Origin: Daphnia pulex
Lineage: Eukaryota > Arthropoda > Branchiopoda > Diplostraca > Daphniidae
Reading direction: 5' to 3'
Assembly (NCBI RefSeq): GCF_021134715.1
Contig: NC_060023.1
Coordinates: forward strand, 4,216,001-4,280,000
DNA: 64,000 nucleotides
In this document: positions 31,349 through 40,374 of the stretch, one piece after another
Position numbering within the stretch: position 1 is the first letter of the stretch
Layout: every line of letters begins with the position of its first letter
Translations under genes and position numbers: made by a program
Notes under the pieces: generated by a model
Told to the model about the DNA's origin: nothing
Database searches by the model: none
What the model saw: only the letters and a program-made list of their open reading frames with translations

Positions 31349-31551
31349 AGGATGCGTACTGGTCCCTAAATGTCTCGCTCCGTCTACCATCAGCAAGGAA
31401 CCGAAGAAAGTAAGGAAAGGTCCTGTAACGGCAAGAGAGCAGTACAACATGGCCCTGTCGCTGTTTAAAAAGATGGCTGATACCCTGAGTGGCCTGGCTT
31501 ATTCCGATTTCCAAGAAAAACTTCAACTGTTTTTAGACGTTCATGATCTAA
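31349..31551 (+). pseudogene. MULE C-terminal segment interrupted by LINE
   Basis: A continuous frame reads VPKCLAPSTISKEPKKVRKG, TAREQYNMALSLFKKMA and LSGLAYSDFQEKLQ, then runs into the AAT repeat that forms the LINE tail. Coding-like, with basic and helical composition; no named domain. Confidence 0.5.
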
Positions 31552-31612
31552 TTAATAATAATAATAATAATAATGTATTTCACTTAATATAGCGCCTTTT
31601 CCATTAACATGA

Positions 31613-32965
31613 TCAAAGGCGCTTCCTTTCCCGACGAGCACGTCGATCAATTACATCTCTAAATGCAACAGTTATTAAATGGGTCTTCAGGCGAGAGCGG
31701 AACTGGACTAGGGAAGACGCAGTACGGACATTCTGAGGAAGAGAATTCCAAAGCTGGGGAGCATACGTCTTGAAGGACCGGCAGCCATAAGTATTGGTAC
31801 GGGACTTCATTGAAATTAGTCTATCACAGGCCAAGCGAGAGGAGACAGGTAGACGGAGGAGGGACGACAAGTAACGAGGAGCCAGACAGTGTAGACAACG
31901 ATACGTGAGCAGAGCAATTTTGAAATCAATTCGAAATGCAATAGGGAGCCAATGGAGATCGAGGAGAATAGGAGAAATCGGGTCGCACTTTTTCGCGCCT
32001 TTGATGAGACGAGCCGCTGCATTCTGGACACGCTGGAGACGATCAAGTGATGACTTCGGCAGTCCCACTAGGAGAGAGTTGCAGTAGTCTAGTTGAGTGA
32101 TGACAAAGGCATGAATAAGTTGAGCAAGTGCGGACTCGGTGAGGAATTTTCTTATTTGAGAAATTTTCCTCAAATGGTAGAAAGCCTTCTTGCAAGCCGA
32201 ACAAACTTGAGCATCCATGGTGAGGTGCGAGTCAAGTATCACACCAAGACTTCTCACTGTAGAGACCGGTCGAATATCAGCGTCACCAACAGTCAGGAAA
32301 TAAGGAGCAGGTTCAACACCCACATGCTTGGAGTACACCAACATGACTTCAGTCTTCGAGTCGTTGTATTTGATCAGGTTTTGCGCACCCCATCTCCTCG
32401 TTTCAGCTATGCAGGCAGATAGAGAAGAAAAAGCTCGCCGTTGATCAGCACCATCTTTGGAGATCCGAAATGATACATATTTCTGGTCGTCATCGGCATA
32501 CTGAAGATCAGAGATACCATAGCTGGTAGATATCTCATGGATCGGGGTGGTGTATAGGATATACAGGACAGGACCGAGAACAGACCCTTGAGGAACACCA
32601 GAGGGGAGAAGAACAGCAGATGAAAATTGGCCTGACACACTGACAGATTGACGCCGATCCGAAAGGTAAGATTGAAACCATGCTAGCGTGGGGCCACAAA
32701 TACCAAATTTAGCAGAAAGCCGAGCAATAAGGATCTGATGGTCAACAAGGTCAAAAGCAGCACTCTGATCAAGGAAGGCAACAACAGTAGCTACATCTTT
32801 TTCGTCAGCAGAAACAAGTAAATCATTACAGACTTTCAAAAGAGCAGTTTCAGTAGAGTGAAACGGCCTGTAGGCCGACTGCACGGGGACGAAGAGAGAC
32901 TCAGATTCAGTTTCCAGATAATCATGAAGTTGTCTAACGACAACACGCTCAATAATTTTGGACAA
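31613..32965 (-). CDS. LINE reverse transcriptase (main frame)
   Basis: 450 residues: RT palm first aspartate in VVAFLDQSAAFDLVDH (about 66), SGVPQGSVLGPVLYILY, the active-site box LQYADDDQKY (about 156-159), thumb region SLGVILDSHL, then the L2/CR1/jockey-type C-terminal block LQRVQNAAARLI, LHWLPIAFRIDFK and TYAPQLWNSLPQNVR. The domain set places it in the CR1/L2 group. Active-site residues are intact. It opens in mid-protein because a frameshift near 33,016 separates it from upstream coding sequence. Confidence 0.88.
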   Translation of the reverse strand: MSKIIERVVVRQLHDYLETESESLFVPVQSAYRPFHSTETALLKVCNDLLVSADEKDVATVVAFLDQSAAFDLVDHQILIARLSAKFGICGPTLAWFQSYLSDRRQSVSVSGQFSSAVLLPSGVPQGSVLGPVLYILYTTPIHEISTSYGISDLQYADDDQKYVSFRISKDGADQRRAFSSLSACIAETRRWGAQNLIKYNDSKTEVMLVYSKHVGVEPAPYFLTVGDADIRPVSTVRSLGVILDSHLTMDAQVCSACKKAFYHLRKISQIRKFLTESALAQLIHAFVITQLDYCNSLLVGLPKSSLDRLQRVQNAAARLIKGAKKCDPISPILLDLHWLPIAFRIDFKIALLTYRCLHCLAPRYLSSLLRLPVSSRLACDRLISMKSRTNTYGCRSFKTYAPQLWNSLPQNVRTASSLVQFRSRLKTHLITVAFRDVIDRRARRERKRL

Positions 32966-33012
32966 AAAAGAAAGATTAGATACAGGCCGATAGTTGTTTA
33001 GGACATCAGGGT

Positions 33013-33620
33013 TCAGATTAGCTTCTTCAACAATGGTGTCACGACAGCAAGTTTCATATCATCAGGGAAGACACCCAGCGAGAGGGACAGATTCACTAGT
33101 TTAGTTATGGCTGTGACAAGAATTTCAGCAACCTTCTTCAACAGAAATGTCGGAATGGGATCCAGGGGCGAAGACTTAGTTGGGCAGCGAGTAATCAAAG
33201 AAAGAACATCAGCACTCGTTACTGGGGCAAACTTTGTGAAAGAACGAGAAGTCATTGGTTGTTCGGTTACCGAAGTCGATCCAAAGACGTCTAGGTTCGT
33301 CCTGATGTCATAAATTTTCTTCAGAAAAAAGTCACCAAATTTCTCAAGAGGAGCAGGTAGATCAGTATGCGATGGAAGGCGAAGAGCAGGCTTCATCAAA
33401 AGAAACGAGTCAACAATCTTGAATAACGACTTCTTTCCGGTTTGCTCAGTAATCTTGGAATTGAGAAAATCCACTTTCGCAGAAGATATAAGGGATCTCA
33501 ATTTGCTCAGAGCATGATGCAAGATCTCCTTGTCAATAGTCAGACTTGTAGCTTTCCAACGTCTCTCCAGCCTCCTAACTTCTTTACGAGTAGAGGCAAT
33601 TTCTTGATTATTCCAGGGGT
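33013..33620 (-). pseudogene. LINE pre-RT fragment
   Basis: PWNNQEIASTRKEVRRLERR (truncated start), FLNSKITEQTGKKSLFK, SADVLSLITRCPTKSSPLDP and GVFPDDMKLAVVTPLLKK are the standard sequence between endonuclease and RT fingers in CR1/L2 ORF2. A one-base shift near 33,016 breaks the join to the RT frame. Confidence 0.8.
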
Positions 33621-33698
33621 TGTCAGGCCGAATAGTGAATCAATTAAGAAAGATCAGCCAATCAGATTAGCTACCACAGGTACTTCCATTAACTTCAT

Positions 33699-34053
33699 TT
33701 GGTAAAAGTGAATCGATTAAAATTGTTCATTGATCACCTTACAACAGATGTATGCCCAGCTGAAGATCTTGTCGTCCAGTCAGGAGAATTTGATATCGAC
33801 ACCACAGTTTCTGAACCTGTAAAGAGTGACGCGGATGCATTCTGCCCTAAGTTTTCACCGCTTCCATGGAAAGCCCTTAGAATTTCTCATGCTCTAAAAA
33901 AAAGGACGACCAAAGGGGCAAGACAAAAGTCTTTTTAGCGCATTCCATAACAGGAGAGTAGGAGGGGCGGTGAAGAAGCGTGTACATGAAACGAACGCAA
34001 ACAACGGAAGGCCTGAAAAAAGATTAAGAAAACACAACGTAATCAAACGTCTT
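33699..34053 (+). pseudogene. C-terminal tail with AT-hook-like GRPKG
   Basis: The frame LFIDHLTTDVCPAEDLVV...PLPWKALRISHALKK enters an A9 run; one base later the shifted frame gives KKGRPKGQDKSLFSAFHNRR and ends KHNVIKRL-stop at about 34,053. G-R-P-K-G is an AT-hook core that binds AT-rich minor groove. The two frames join at the homopolymer, a typical slippage site. Interpreted as the continuation of the MULE protein beyond the LINE. Confidence 0.4.
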
Positions 34054-34201
34054 TAATTTTTCTTATACTTATACAAACGAGTTGTTTTGTTACTCAAATC
34101 GCTTTAGATCGAAGGAATTATCAGCAAAGAAATGGAAAAAATGTTGATTTTAGCTGAGGAAGATGAACATACAGTCACGCTTGTTAATTTCTTGAGCAGG
34201 C

Positions 34202-34403
34202 AAATTGCTCTATGTGTTTTTATTTCAAATTGACGGAAGGTATACTGAGAATCAAACAACTCCCCCATTTTTTAATCCCTTTTTCACCTTTAAAGGAAAA
34301 GAATGAGAGAAAGAAAAGGTGAAAAAGGGATTAAAAGATGGGGAGTAGTTTGATTCTCAGTATACCTTCCGTCAATTTGAAATAAAAACACATAGAGCAA
34401 TTT
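34202..34403. repeat. 202-bp foldback hairpin
   Basis: Near-perfect inverted arms of about 90 bp ('aaattgctctatgtg...' to its complement '...cacatagagcaattt') with a short AG-rich loop near 34,295-34,315. It lies inside a coding-like stretch (ISKEMEKMLILAEEDEH just before), so it is probably an insertion. Confidence 0.9.
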
Positions 34404-34518
34404 ATAAATAAATAATAAATCAGTGAATTAATTTTTAATTTATTAAAATGAATGCACGTTTCTCTATACCAGGTAATCGTCCCAGCAACGGTGACCAGCG
34501 GTAAACCACGACGTGATC

Positions 34519-34727
34519 GTACACTCACTTCCAATTTAACTGGGCCAGGGAAAGCGCAAAACAACGCACCTGTGTTGGCCACAATGGTGTACAGCCTTTG
34601 TTGTTTGTAATCGAGAGGGAAGGGTTACATTTTTCTCAATGTAAGAAAAGAGAATTTTGGTTAAAGCCAACTTAGGTGCGTTGTTTTGCGCTTTCCCTGG
34701 CCCAGTTATTTTTGGAAGTGAGTGTAC
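34519..34727. repeat. Inverted duplication, 62-bp arms
   Basis: Arms 34519-34580 and 34666-34727 are complements with few mismatches, including 'ctgggccagggaaagcgcaa'. Both arms are open in frame; the right arm forms the start of the protease frame. Confidence 0.9.
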
Positions 34728-35229
34728 AAATCAATGTTTGCTTTTTACGGAGAATCCAGAACCCATCGACAGTCGGAACCTTCTAACGTCGGGCAATATG
34801 AACAATATCCAGCGGATTTTGAAAGATCAATTCCCAGACATTGGTCGTCTCTTCTGCTGCACTATCGGGGGAAGTTTGGAATTTCCGAAAGCCATCGGTG
34901 ATAAGTGGATGCAGGTGGTTCTTGATTCAAACCACTGGGTTCTTGTTGCAAAAGGGTTCTTCGCTGATCACGTCACGGTTTATGACTTATTGCTCAACCA
35001 TTTTGGAATCGATCCCATACACTCAGTTGTATGTCGAGTGTGCTGCTAACACCAGAAAATCAAATTTCGTACGTGGTAAAGAGCTGCCAGCAGCAGAATA
35101 ATGGGTACGACTGTGTTGTTTTTGTCGCGGCATACGCAACCAGCCTGGCTAACGGATTTGATCCCAATACTCTCTTGTACGATCAAAGAAGTATGAGAAA
35201 ACATCTACGCGAGTGTTCAGTTAACGAGC
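34657..35229 (+). pseudogene. Ulp1-like (C48) cysteine protease domain
   Basis: MNNIQRILKDQFPDIGRL starts a C48 fold. The catalytic set is visible in order: His in SNHWVLVAKG, Asp in VTVYDLLLN, Gln and Cys in QQQNNGYDCVVFVAAYA, followed by NGFDPNTLLYDQRSMRKHL, a recurrent C-terminal block of Ulp1-like proteins in invertebrate genomes. Ulp1/SENP enzymes cleave SUMO-type conjugates; transposon-borne forms have unknown targets. The His/Asp part and the Gln/Cys part are in different frames, joined around 35,035, so the copy is broken once although all catalytic residues survive. Confidence 0.7.
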
Positions 35230-35289
35230 GATTCACGGTATTTTCATCTTCGAAAGGCTACCCAACTCGTGACCGTTACTCATCTGAGG

Positions 35290-35425
35290 CCGATGAAGAA
35301 ATGACTCATCATATCGATGTCCACTGCTACTGTCGAAGAACTGAGCACCGTATTCCATGAAAAGAGTGGGACATGATTCCATGTGATACATGCGGAGAAT
35401 GGTACACGCGGAAACCAATTTCAGT
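35290..35425 (+). pseudogene. PHD-like zinc finger, incomplete
   Basis: In the frame of the protease's C-terminal part: HIDVHCYCRR, an in-frame TGA at about 35,358, then EWDMIPCDTCGEWYTRK. C-x-C ... W-D-M-I-x-C-D-x-C-x-E-W-Y is the first half of a PHD finger, a chromatin reader module. The His and last Cys pair are missing or lie beyond an unseen intron. Confidence 0.55.
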
Positions 35426-35808
35426 AACTTTTAAATTAAATAAAAAATAGTAAATCTACACCAAAAACATTTAAATTTGCAACACACGTTTATTGACGTA
35501 TAAAGTTTGATAACATGTACTAAAAATAATAAAAAATTCAAAATTAGTCCCCCATTTCATATTTTCTTATTTTTAATTGAAAATTTATATGGAATCACAA
35601 GGTACGATTTTTAAATTATTTCATACACTTCCTTAAAAAATAAGTAGAAATAGTGCTCATTAAAAAAATTCCTAATGACTAATTGTTTGAGGTACACCCT
35701 CCTTTTTCGGCTAAAATGACCAAACTATTATAGAAATAACTAATAGAAACTTATAGAAATACGCACCTTGTTTCCCTATTTTAACCTTTTCCTATCATAT
35801 TAAGCATG

Positions 35809-36623
35809 GTAGGGGAGACCGGGGCTATATGGGACACTTTTTTTCTTTACGCTGCGAATTTTTTAAATAGCAGAATTAAGTTGAAATAAAAATTTAGGAG
35901 TGATTCCCATGCATTTCTCGACATTAGGTTATTTTTTCATATTTTTTCGTTAAACTATGTAATAGTTATTTAATCAAATGTAAAGAGGAAAAAATTAAGG
36001 AAAAAAAAATTTTAGGGTTAAACGGAACAGAGCCAGGGGCAAAACGGAACACCATTTTTCTCTGCAACGGATAAATTAAATATATTGAAAGACGCACTAA
36101 TGAAAAGGAAATTCATTTTTATTTCAGAATTAGTGTAATTTTATTCATTCTATTGAGTATAAGTGGAGATACAATGAAAAAAGTAAAGATGTTTTTTTTC
36201 GATCTTATTTGGTCGTTTACCTGGCAACAGATGGCTGTACCATTTAACCCAGACCCCAACAACATCAAATAAACTAAATTATCAAATACTTAGAAACAAA
36301 TTTTTTCTAAAAAAAAATTACTATCTTAAACTAGAAAGAAAACCCTATCAAATAGCTATCTGGGTTTTATGGAAATATTTATAGAAGTGTATAAAAAAAA
36401 TTGAAAACTAAACGTCCAAAATTTTTGTCCGATTCCCATTTTTTTGTTTTTACCAAAATACTCGCAAAATTAATCAGAAATTCAGGAAAAAAAGTTTAGA
36501 GGATAAAAAAAACATCATTTACAATACGCTGTATTTATTTCGGCATTTTAAAACAAATCGTACATATAAAAACTTCCCTGTACATTTTAGCCCCGTGTTC
36601 CCTATAGCCCCGGTCTCCACTAC
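35809..36623 (+). mobile_element. Small TIR element, family A, copy 2
   Basis: Starts 'gtaggggagaccggggcta' and ends 'tagccccggtctccactac', imperfect inverted termini. About 815 bp, no open frame, AT-rich interior. Inverted relative to the copy at 4.5-5.1 kb. Confidence 0.8.
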
Positions 36624-36689
36624 TAGTGAGTAGTACGGCGGTTGCAGTTACATGTACCTGAAGCTTAAAATAAAAATTACAACCTACGT

Positions 36690-37582
36690 AGGGGAGACCG
36701 GACCCATCTTGGAAACTGTACCACGTTAGACAGAGTCGGTAAAAATAGTTAAAATGATTTTAAAAATCCAATTTTTCTACAGTTTATTCTTTGTAGTAAT
36801 CATTAACTGTTATAAGTTTCATGAAAATCTCATGGTTATTGTCTGAGATATTCAAGAAATAAAAAAAACCCTAAAAAATTCATGATGAAAACGAACAATA
36901 GCCCTGTTGACACGCGATAATTCTGCCCAATTTTGCAGCCAATCACAAACCGGCAGGAACCACAAAAATTCGAATTTTGACCGAATAATAAATATATAAA
37001 AATGAAAAAAAACACCAACAGACTTCAAAATTTGCCCAGGCACGTAGTTTAATACGGCGAATCGAATAAAAAATAAACGAAAACGAAAAGTTCCCCAGGT
37101 TACACGCGATAATTCCCCCCAATTTCAGCCAATCACAGAACGGCTGGAACCCGTGGGGGAACAATAAACAGTTTGGGACCCATAACCACGGCATAGCCTT
37201 CCATCTTTACTAAAGTAAATCTCTCAGGGATAAAAGTTGTAATTTTTTCCCTATCAGAAAAATTTTTCAGTTTGTTTGGGGTTTAACTACATTACCATCT
37301 ACATTTCCTGATTTTTCATAACTTTTTATTTATCCTATCCCTATTTTTATAACCTGCCTAACATGGTACAGACGTCTTTCCAATATTACCCCGGTCTGGT
37401 AAAAAAAAAACCTAAAAATTTAAATCTCTATAAATTTTACAATTTTAAAGGTTGGTAACTCTGGGTGTATGGAAACTATTTCCGCGTGTTTTTTCAAAAA
37501 AATTCTTTCTTTCGCGTAAGGGGATGGGATATATGGGGGTAAAACCGGAACTGTCCAATATGGGTAGATCCGGTCTCCCCTA
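36690..37582 (+). mobile_element. Related TIR element with nested or duplicated right end
   Basis: Starts 'gtaggggagaccggaccca'. A first inverted terminus lies at about 37,345-37,398 ('ctaacatggtaca...ttaccccggtctgg'), a second at 37,540-37,582 ('tgggtagatccggtctccc'). Direct repeats of about 55 bp ('cacgcgataatt.....caatttt.cagccaatcaca') occur at 36,912 and 37,102. No coding sequence. Confidence 0.7.
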
Positions 37583-38298
37583 TGTTGTTACCCTACTAAG
37601 TTTTTATGGTATTAGTAGTAAAATGCGATGTTAATTTCTATTGATTTATTTCTCTGTTGACTCAGATGAAATGATTTACCTAGGTTACAAGCGGTTTTTT
37701 TAGTTTGAGTGGTCCGAGTTCTCTTCTCATGTACTGCTGACGACGAAGAATAAGCAAAGAAAATTTCCGCGTTTCGGGGCAAGAAAGGGAAATTTTGCAT
37801 GTAGTTCTATATTTGGCCGCTAGATGGCGATGCGGCGAATTTATTTTTTTTTTTACATTCTTTTATGTCACCCTTTCGGCGTGCCATATGCCATAATAGG
37901 CGGTGCCGCAGCCCAAGGGAAAATCTCTTATCGAATTGACTGACCAGTGACCTCCCCCTTAAATGGCTCTGCCTTTAGATATGAAGTGTTGTTTTTTGTT
38001 TGGTTTGGTTTGGTTTTTTTTTTTTTTCGAATGCAGGTATTAATAATTAAAGTACATCCCGTTTATCAAACTTTCTAAAAAAAACATAAATTACAGAAGG
38101 AAGAGATATTGAATATAACAGTTTGATAACATTTATGAGGCAAATGAAAGAAATAAATATTTGTTGAATTTTTCCATCTTCGCCATACCAGATCAGAATT
38201 TTAGTATAACCCTGTCAATACAAAGAAGTATGAAAATAAAATAATTTTTCAGATTTCTTCCTGTATATTCTTTACGCTTTCTTGGATTCAAATTCTTT
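37583..38298. other. Intergenic
   Basis: Low-complexity tracts including a GGTTT-like run (about 37,995-38,025). No gene supported. Confidence 0.4.
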
Positions 38299-39536
38299 TC
38301 AATTGTTGTCACATTTTGGGTAAAAAAATGAGCAATCGCCGAATTTCCCATTATCGTTGGCTTCGTGATAAGCTCTCATACTGTCATATGAAGGTTTAAA
38401 ATCCAATTTTTCAGTAACAAATTTGTTACTTTTATAAATACCACTAAATAAGTAATAACCAAAATAACGTTAGGGAAATATATTTATCGTAATTAAATCA
38501 AATAATTACCTGAGCTCATTCGTAAGCTTTGCCAGATTTCTTTGACTTTCGTTTTTAATGTCATAGTTTTTTTCAAACAGTCGGCATATCAAACGTTTAC
38601 GGCAATCATCGTCGTTCTTTTCTGCCCCAAGACGTCGGAAATGCTCATCCATTTCATGAAGAATTTGTACAATACGAGTCCAATTAAAATCCAGGTCACC
38701 TTCGCCGTCCGGAATGGAACGCTTCCCATAGTAAGATTGAACGCTAGTACCTATTACGCCAAATTACATAAGAAAATTATTTTCCCTCTTAAAATACCCC
38801 ATAATTAAATTTATTAAAGAAGAAGTATAATTCTTTGCAAGGTCAACGATTTCATTTTTTAATGTCGTTTCGATCAGTTCTGATTTGAATTTGACCGACC
38901 GATTACATTACTTTCATTTGTTTAGGTATCATTTGATATTCGTTTTTGTACAAGAAGTCCCGTATGAACCATGTGCAATCACCACCAACCACACCTTCCA
39001 CTGAGTGATCATTCGAGGTACTTTACTACTTTGAGTCCAAAAGCAAAACCGGTGAATAGTTTTCCATAAAATAATTTCTTCATATATAAACCAATAGGCG
39101 ACTCTCAATCTCCTGTAAATACGAGTATCTACATATATTCATCAGCGTAGGTCTCCAACACCAAAATTAATAAACTGTTGGCTGAAATCTAGTGGCCAGT
39201 TATAGTCACAACACTTTCACATTCAATATTTTCTTTTTCTCTTTTTGCAATGAAGCGCAAAAAAATATAGCAAGTTATTTGCATCAGCATGTGAAAATGT
39301 CACCAAATTCTTACTGACAATTGTACATTACCTGTAAAAATAGCTGATGCTGTCATGTAAGCAAGTCCTAGAAGTGCAAGCAAAGCCAGAGAAATGCCTA
39401 GGATGATGACGAGTGCATATGAAGCCGATATGGTGGTTGTTGAGTTTATGTACGAGAGAAACAGACGAGCTGCGTTATGGGCGGTTTCACTTGATAAAAT
39501 TTCTCCCAGATCAAGATTTCCGTTTTCTTCATTCAT
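38299..39536 (-). CDS. Four-cysteine single-pass membrane protein, gene 1
   Basis: Three exons on the minus strand: 39536-39332, 38750-38510, 38428-38299, giving 191 residues with consistent phases (1, 2). N-terminus (MNEENGNLDLGEILSSETAH) is acidic, followed by the glycosylation-like INSTTTISAS and a membrane segment (ALVIILGISLALLALLGLAYM, about residues 41-61). The C-terminal domain has WTRIVQILHEMDEHFRRLG, DDDCRKRLICRLFEK, then EKLDFKPSYDSMRAYHEAND and GDCSFFYPKC. The pair C-x-x-R-x-x-C ... C-x-x-x-Y-x-x-C recurs in the gene at 45.3-46.4 kb. It vaguely resembles arthropod DM4/DM12 proteins, but I cannot assign a known family. Function unknown; probably extracytoplasmic with disulphides. 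Confidence 0.7.
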
Positions 39537-39942
39537 ACCTTAGGAATCCACCGTGGAACATTATTTTAATTGAAAGAACGTAAATATATACATCGATATA
39601 AAATAGGCTATTATAGCTACATCACTTTGTGAAGTTACATGCGTCGCAGGAATTTAGGTTATAACTAATCGAATTAAATCGGAATAAAATGCTGACTTCA
39701 GGTAAAATAGGCCATAATTATAGTCCCCTATTATATACACTATATTGGTCGTCTTGTCCAAACATGAAACAACTGTCTAGAGCATAGTAATTCTGTAATC
39801 GTAATCAAAGAATGTCCGTCCAAAGTTCTCCAAACCCATAAAATTCCGGCATTCATATTCACAGAAAAGCATTGGAAAAAAAAAAACATTCACCTTCCCA
39901 ACTCTACAATCCTGATGAATCATACCTATCACTTGAGAGTGA
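39537..39942. other. Spacer between the two candidate first exons
   Basis: AT-rich, no coding exon seen; would be part of an intron if the distal first exon splices to gene 1. Confidence 0.4.
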
Positions 39943-40079
39943 CTATATACAGTTATGGATGCGTCGATATGTTTGATAAGTAAAGTAATCGGTCAGTTTC
40001 TGCGTCAACGGTATTTGAAAATTGTTATGTCGTCTAGTAAAAAGCACATGAAGAAGGCAAAAACCAATATTTGAGTAAC

Positions 40080-40374
40080 CTGGAAAAACTGAGGAAGCTG
40101 CCAAGTAGGTGAGAGAGAATATGGCGAAGATAACAGCGGAAAGAATGAAAATAACAAGGAGGGCATTTGCGTGAGTTATTGTTGTCGATGTTCCTATTGT
40201 TAGATTCAAGAGGTTCCGGGCTGCATCATCAACAACTCGGCCTAGCTCAGACAGTTGTTCTTCCAGATTCAGCTCTTCATTATTTCCTATAATGACCGGG
40301 ACACGTTTACGTGCAAAGTATAGAAGTGTATGGTGTTTATTGGTATAATACGTCACTATAGTCTCATCAGTCAC
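40080..40374 (-). CDS. Paralogous membrane exon, alternative first exon or orphan copy
   Basis: Encodes LNLEEQLSELGRVVDDAARN, the STTITHAN segment aligned to the INSTT region of gene 1, and a membrane helix (LLVIFILSAVIFAIFSLTYLA), ending in phase 1 at SVFPG exactly like exon 1 of gene 1 (SAIFTG). The donor (GTTACT) is weaker than consensus. No second set of downstream exons exists on this side, so it may splice to the exons at 38.3-38.75 kb, or be a relic of a tandem duplication. The in-frame Met at 40374 gives a long N-terminus; alternatively an acceptor (ATTATAG) at about 40,290 would make this an internal exon. Confidence 0.55.

Larger units (their letters stand above)
31552..33630 (-). 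mobile_element. L2/CR1-like non-LTR retrotransposon, 5'-truncated
   Basis: Minus-strand element ending in an (ATT)n tail (plus strand 'aataataat' at 31,552-31,575). It contains the end of the pre-RT region, reverse transcriptase and the C-terminal domain but no endonuclease, as expected for 5' truncation during target-primed reverse transcription. It splits the MULE remnant. Confidence 0.85.
29890..35450 (+). mobile_element. Degenerate Mutator-like element with Ulp1/PHD cargo (composite)
   Basis: A run of same-strand coding remnants: MULE transposase (29.9-30.8 kb), SWIM finger (31.0-31.2 kb), C-terminal lysine-rich segment (31.35-31.55 kb), AT-hook tail (33.7-34.05 kb), Ulp1-type protease (34.7-35.2 kb) and PHD-like finger (35.3-35.4 kb). 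A LINE (31.55-33.63 kb) and a foldback (34.2-34.4 kb) are inserted. That these parts formed one element or gene is inference from order, strand and spacing. Confidence 0.5.

Noticed and set aside
31552..33630. Plus-strand open frames within the LINE
   Set aside because: Antisense shadows of the reverse transcriptase coding sequence.
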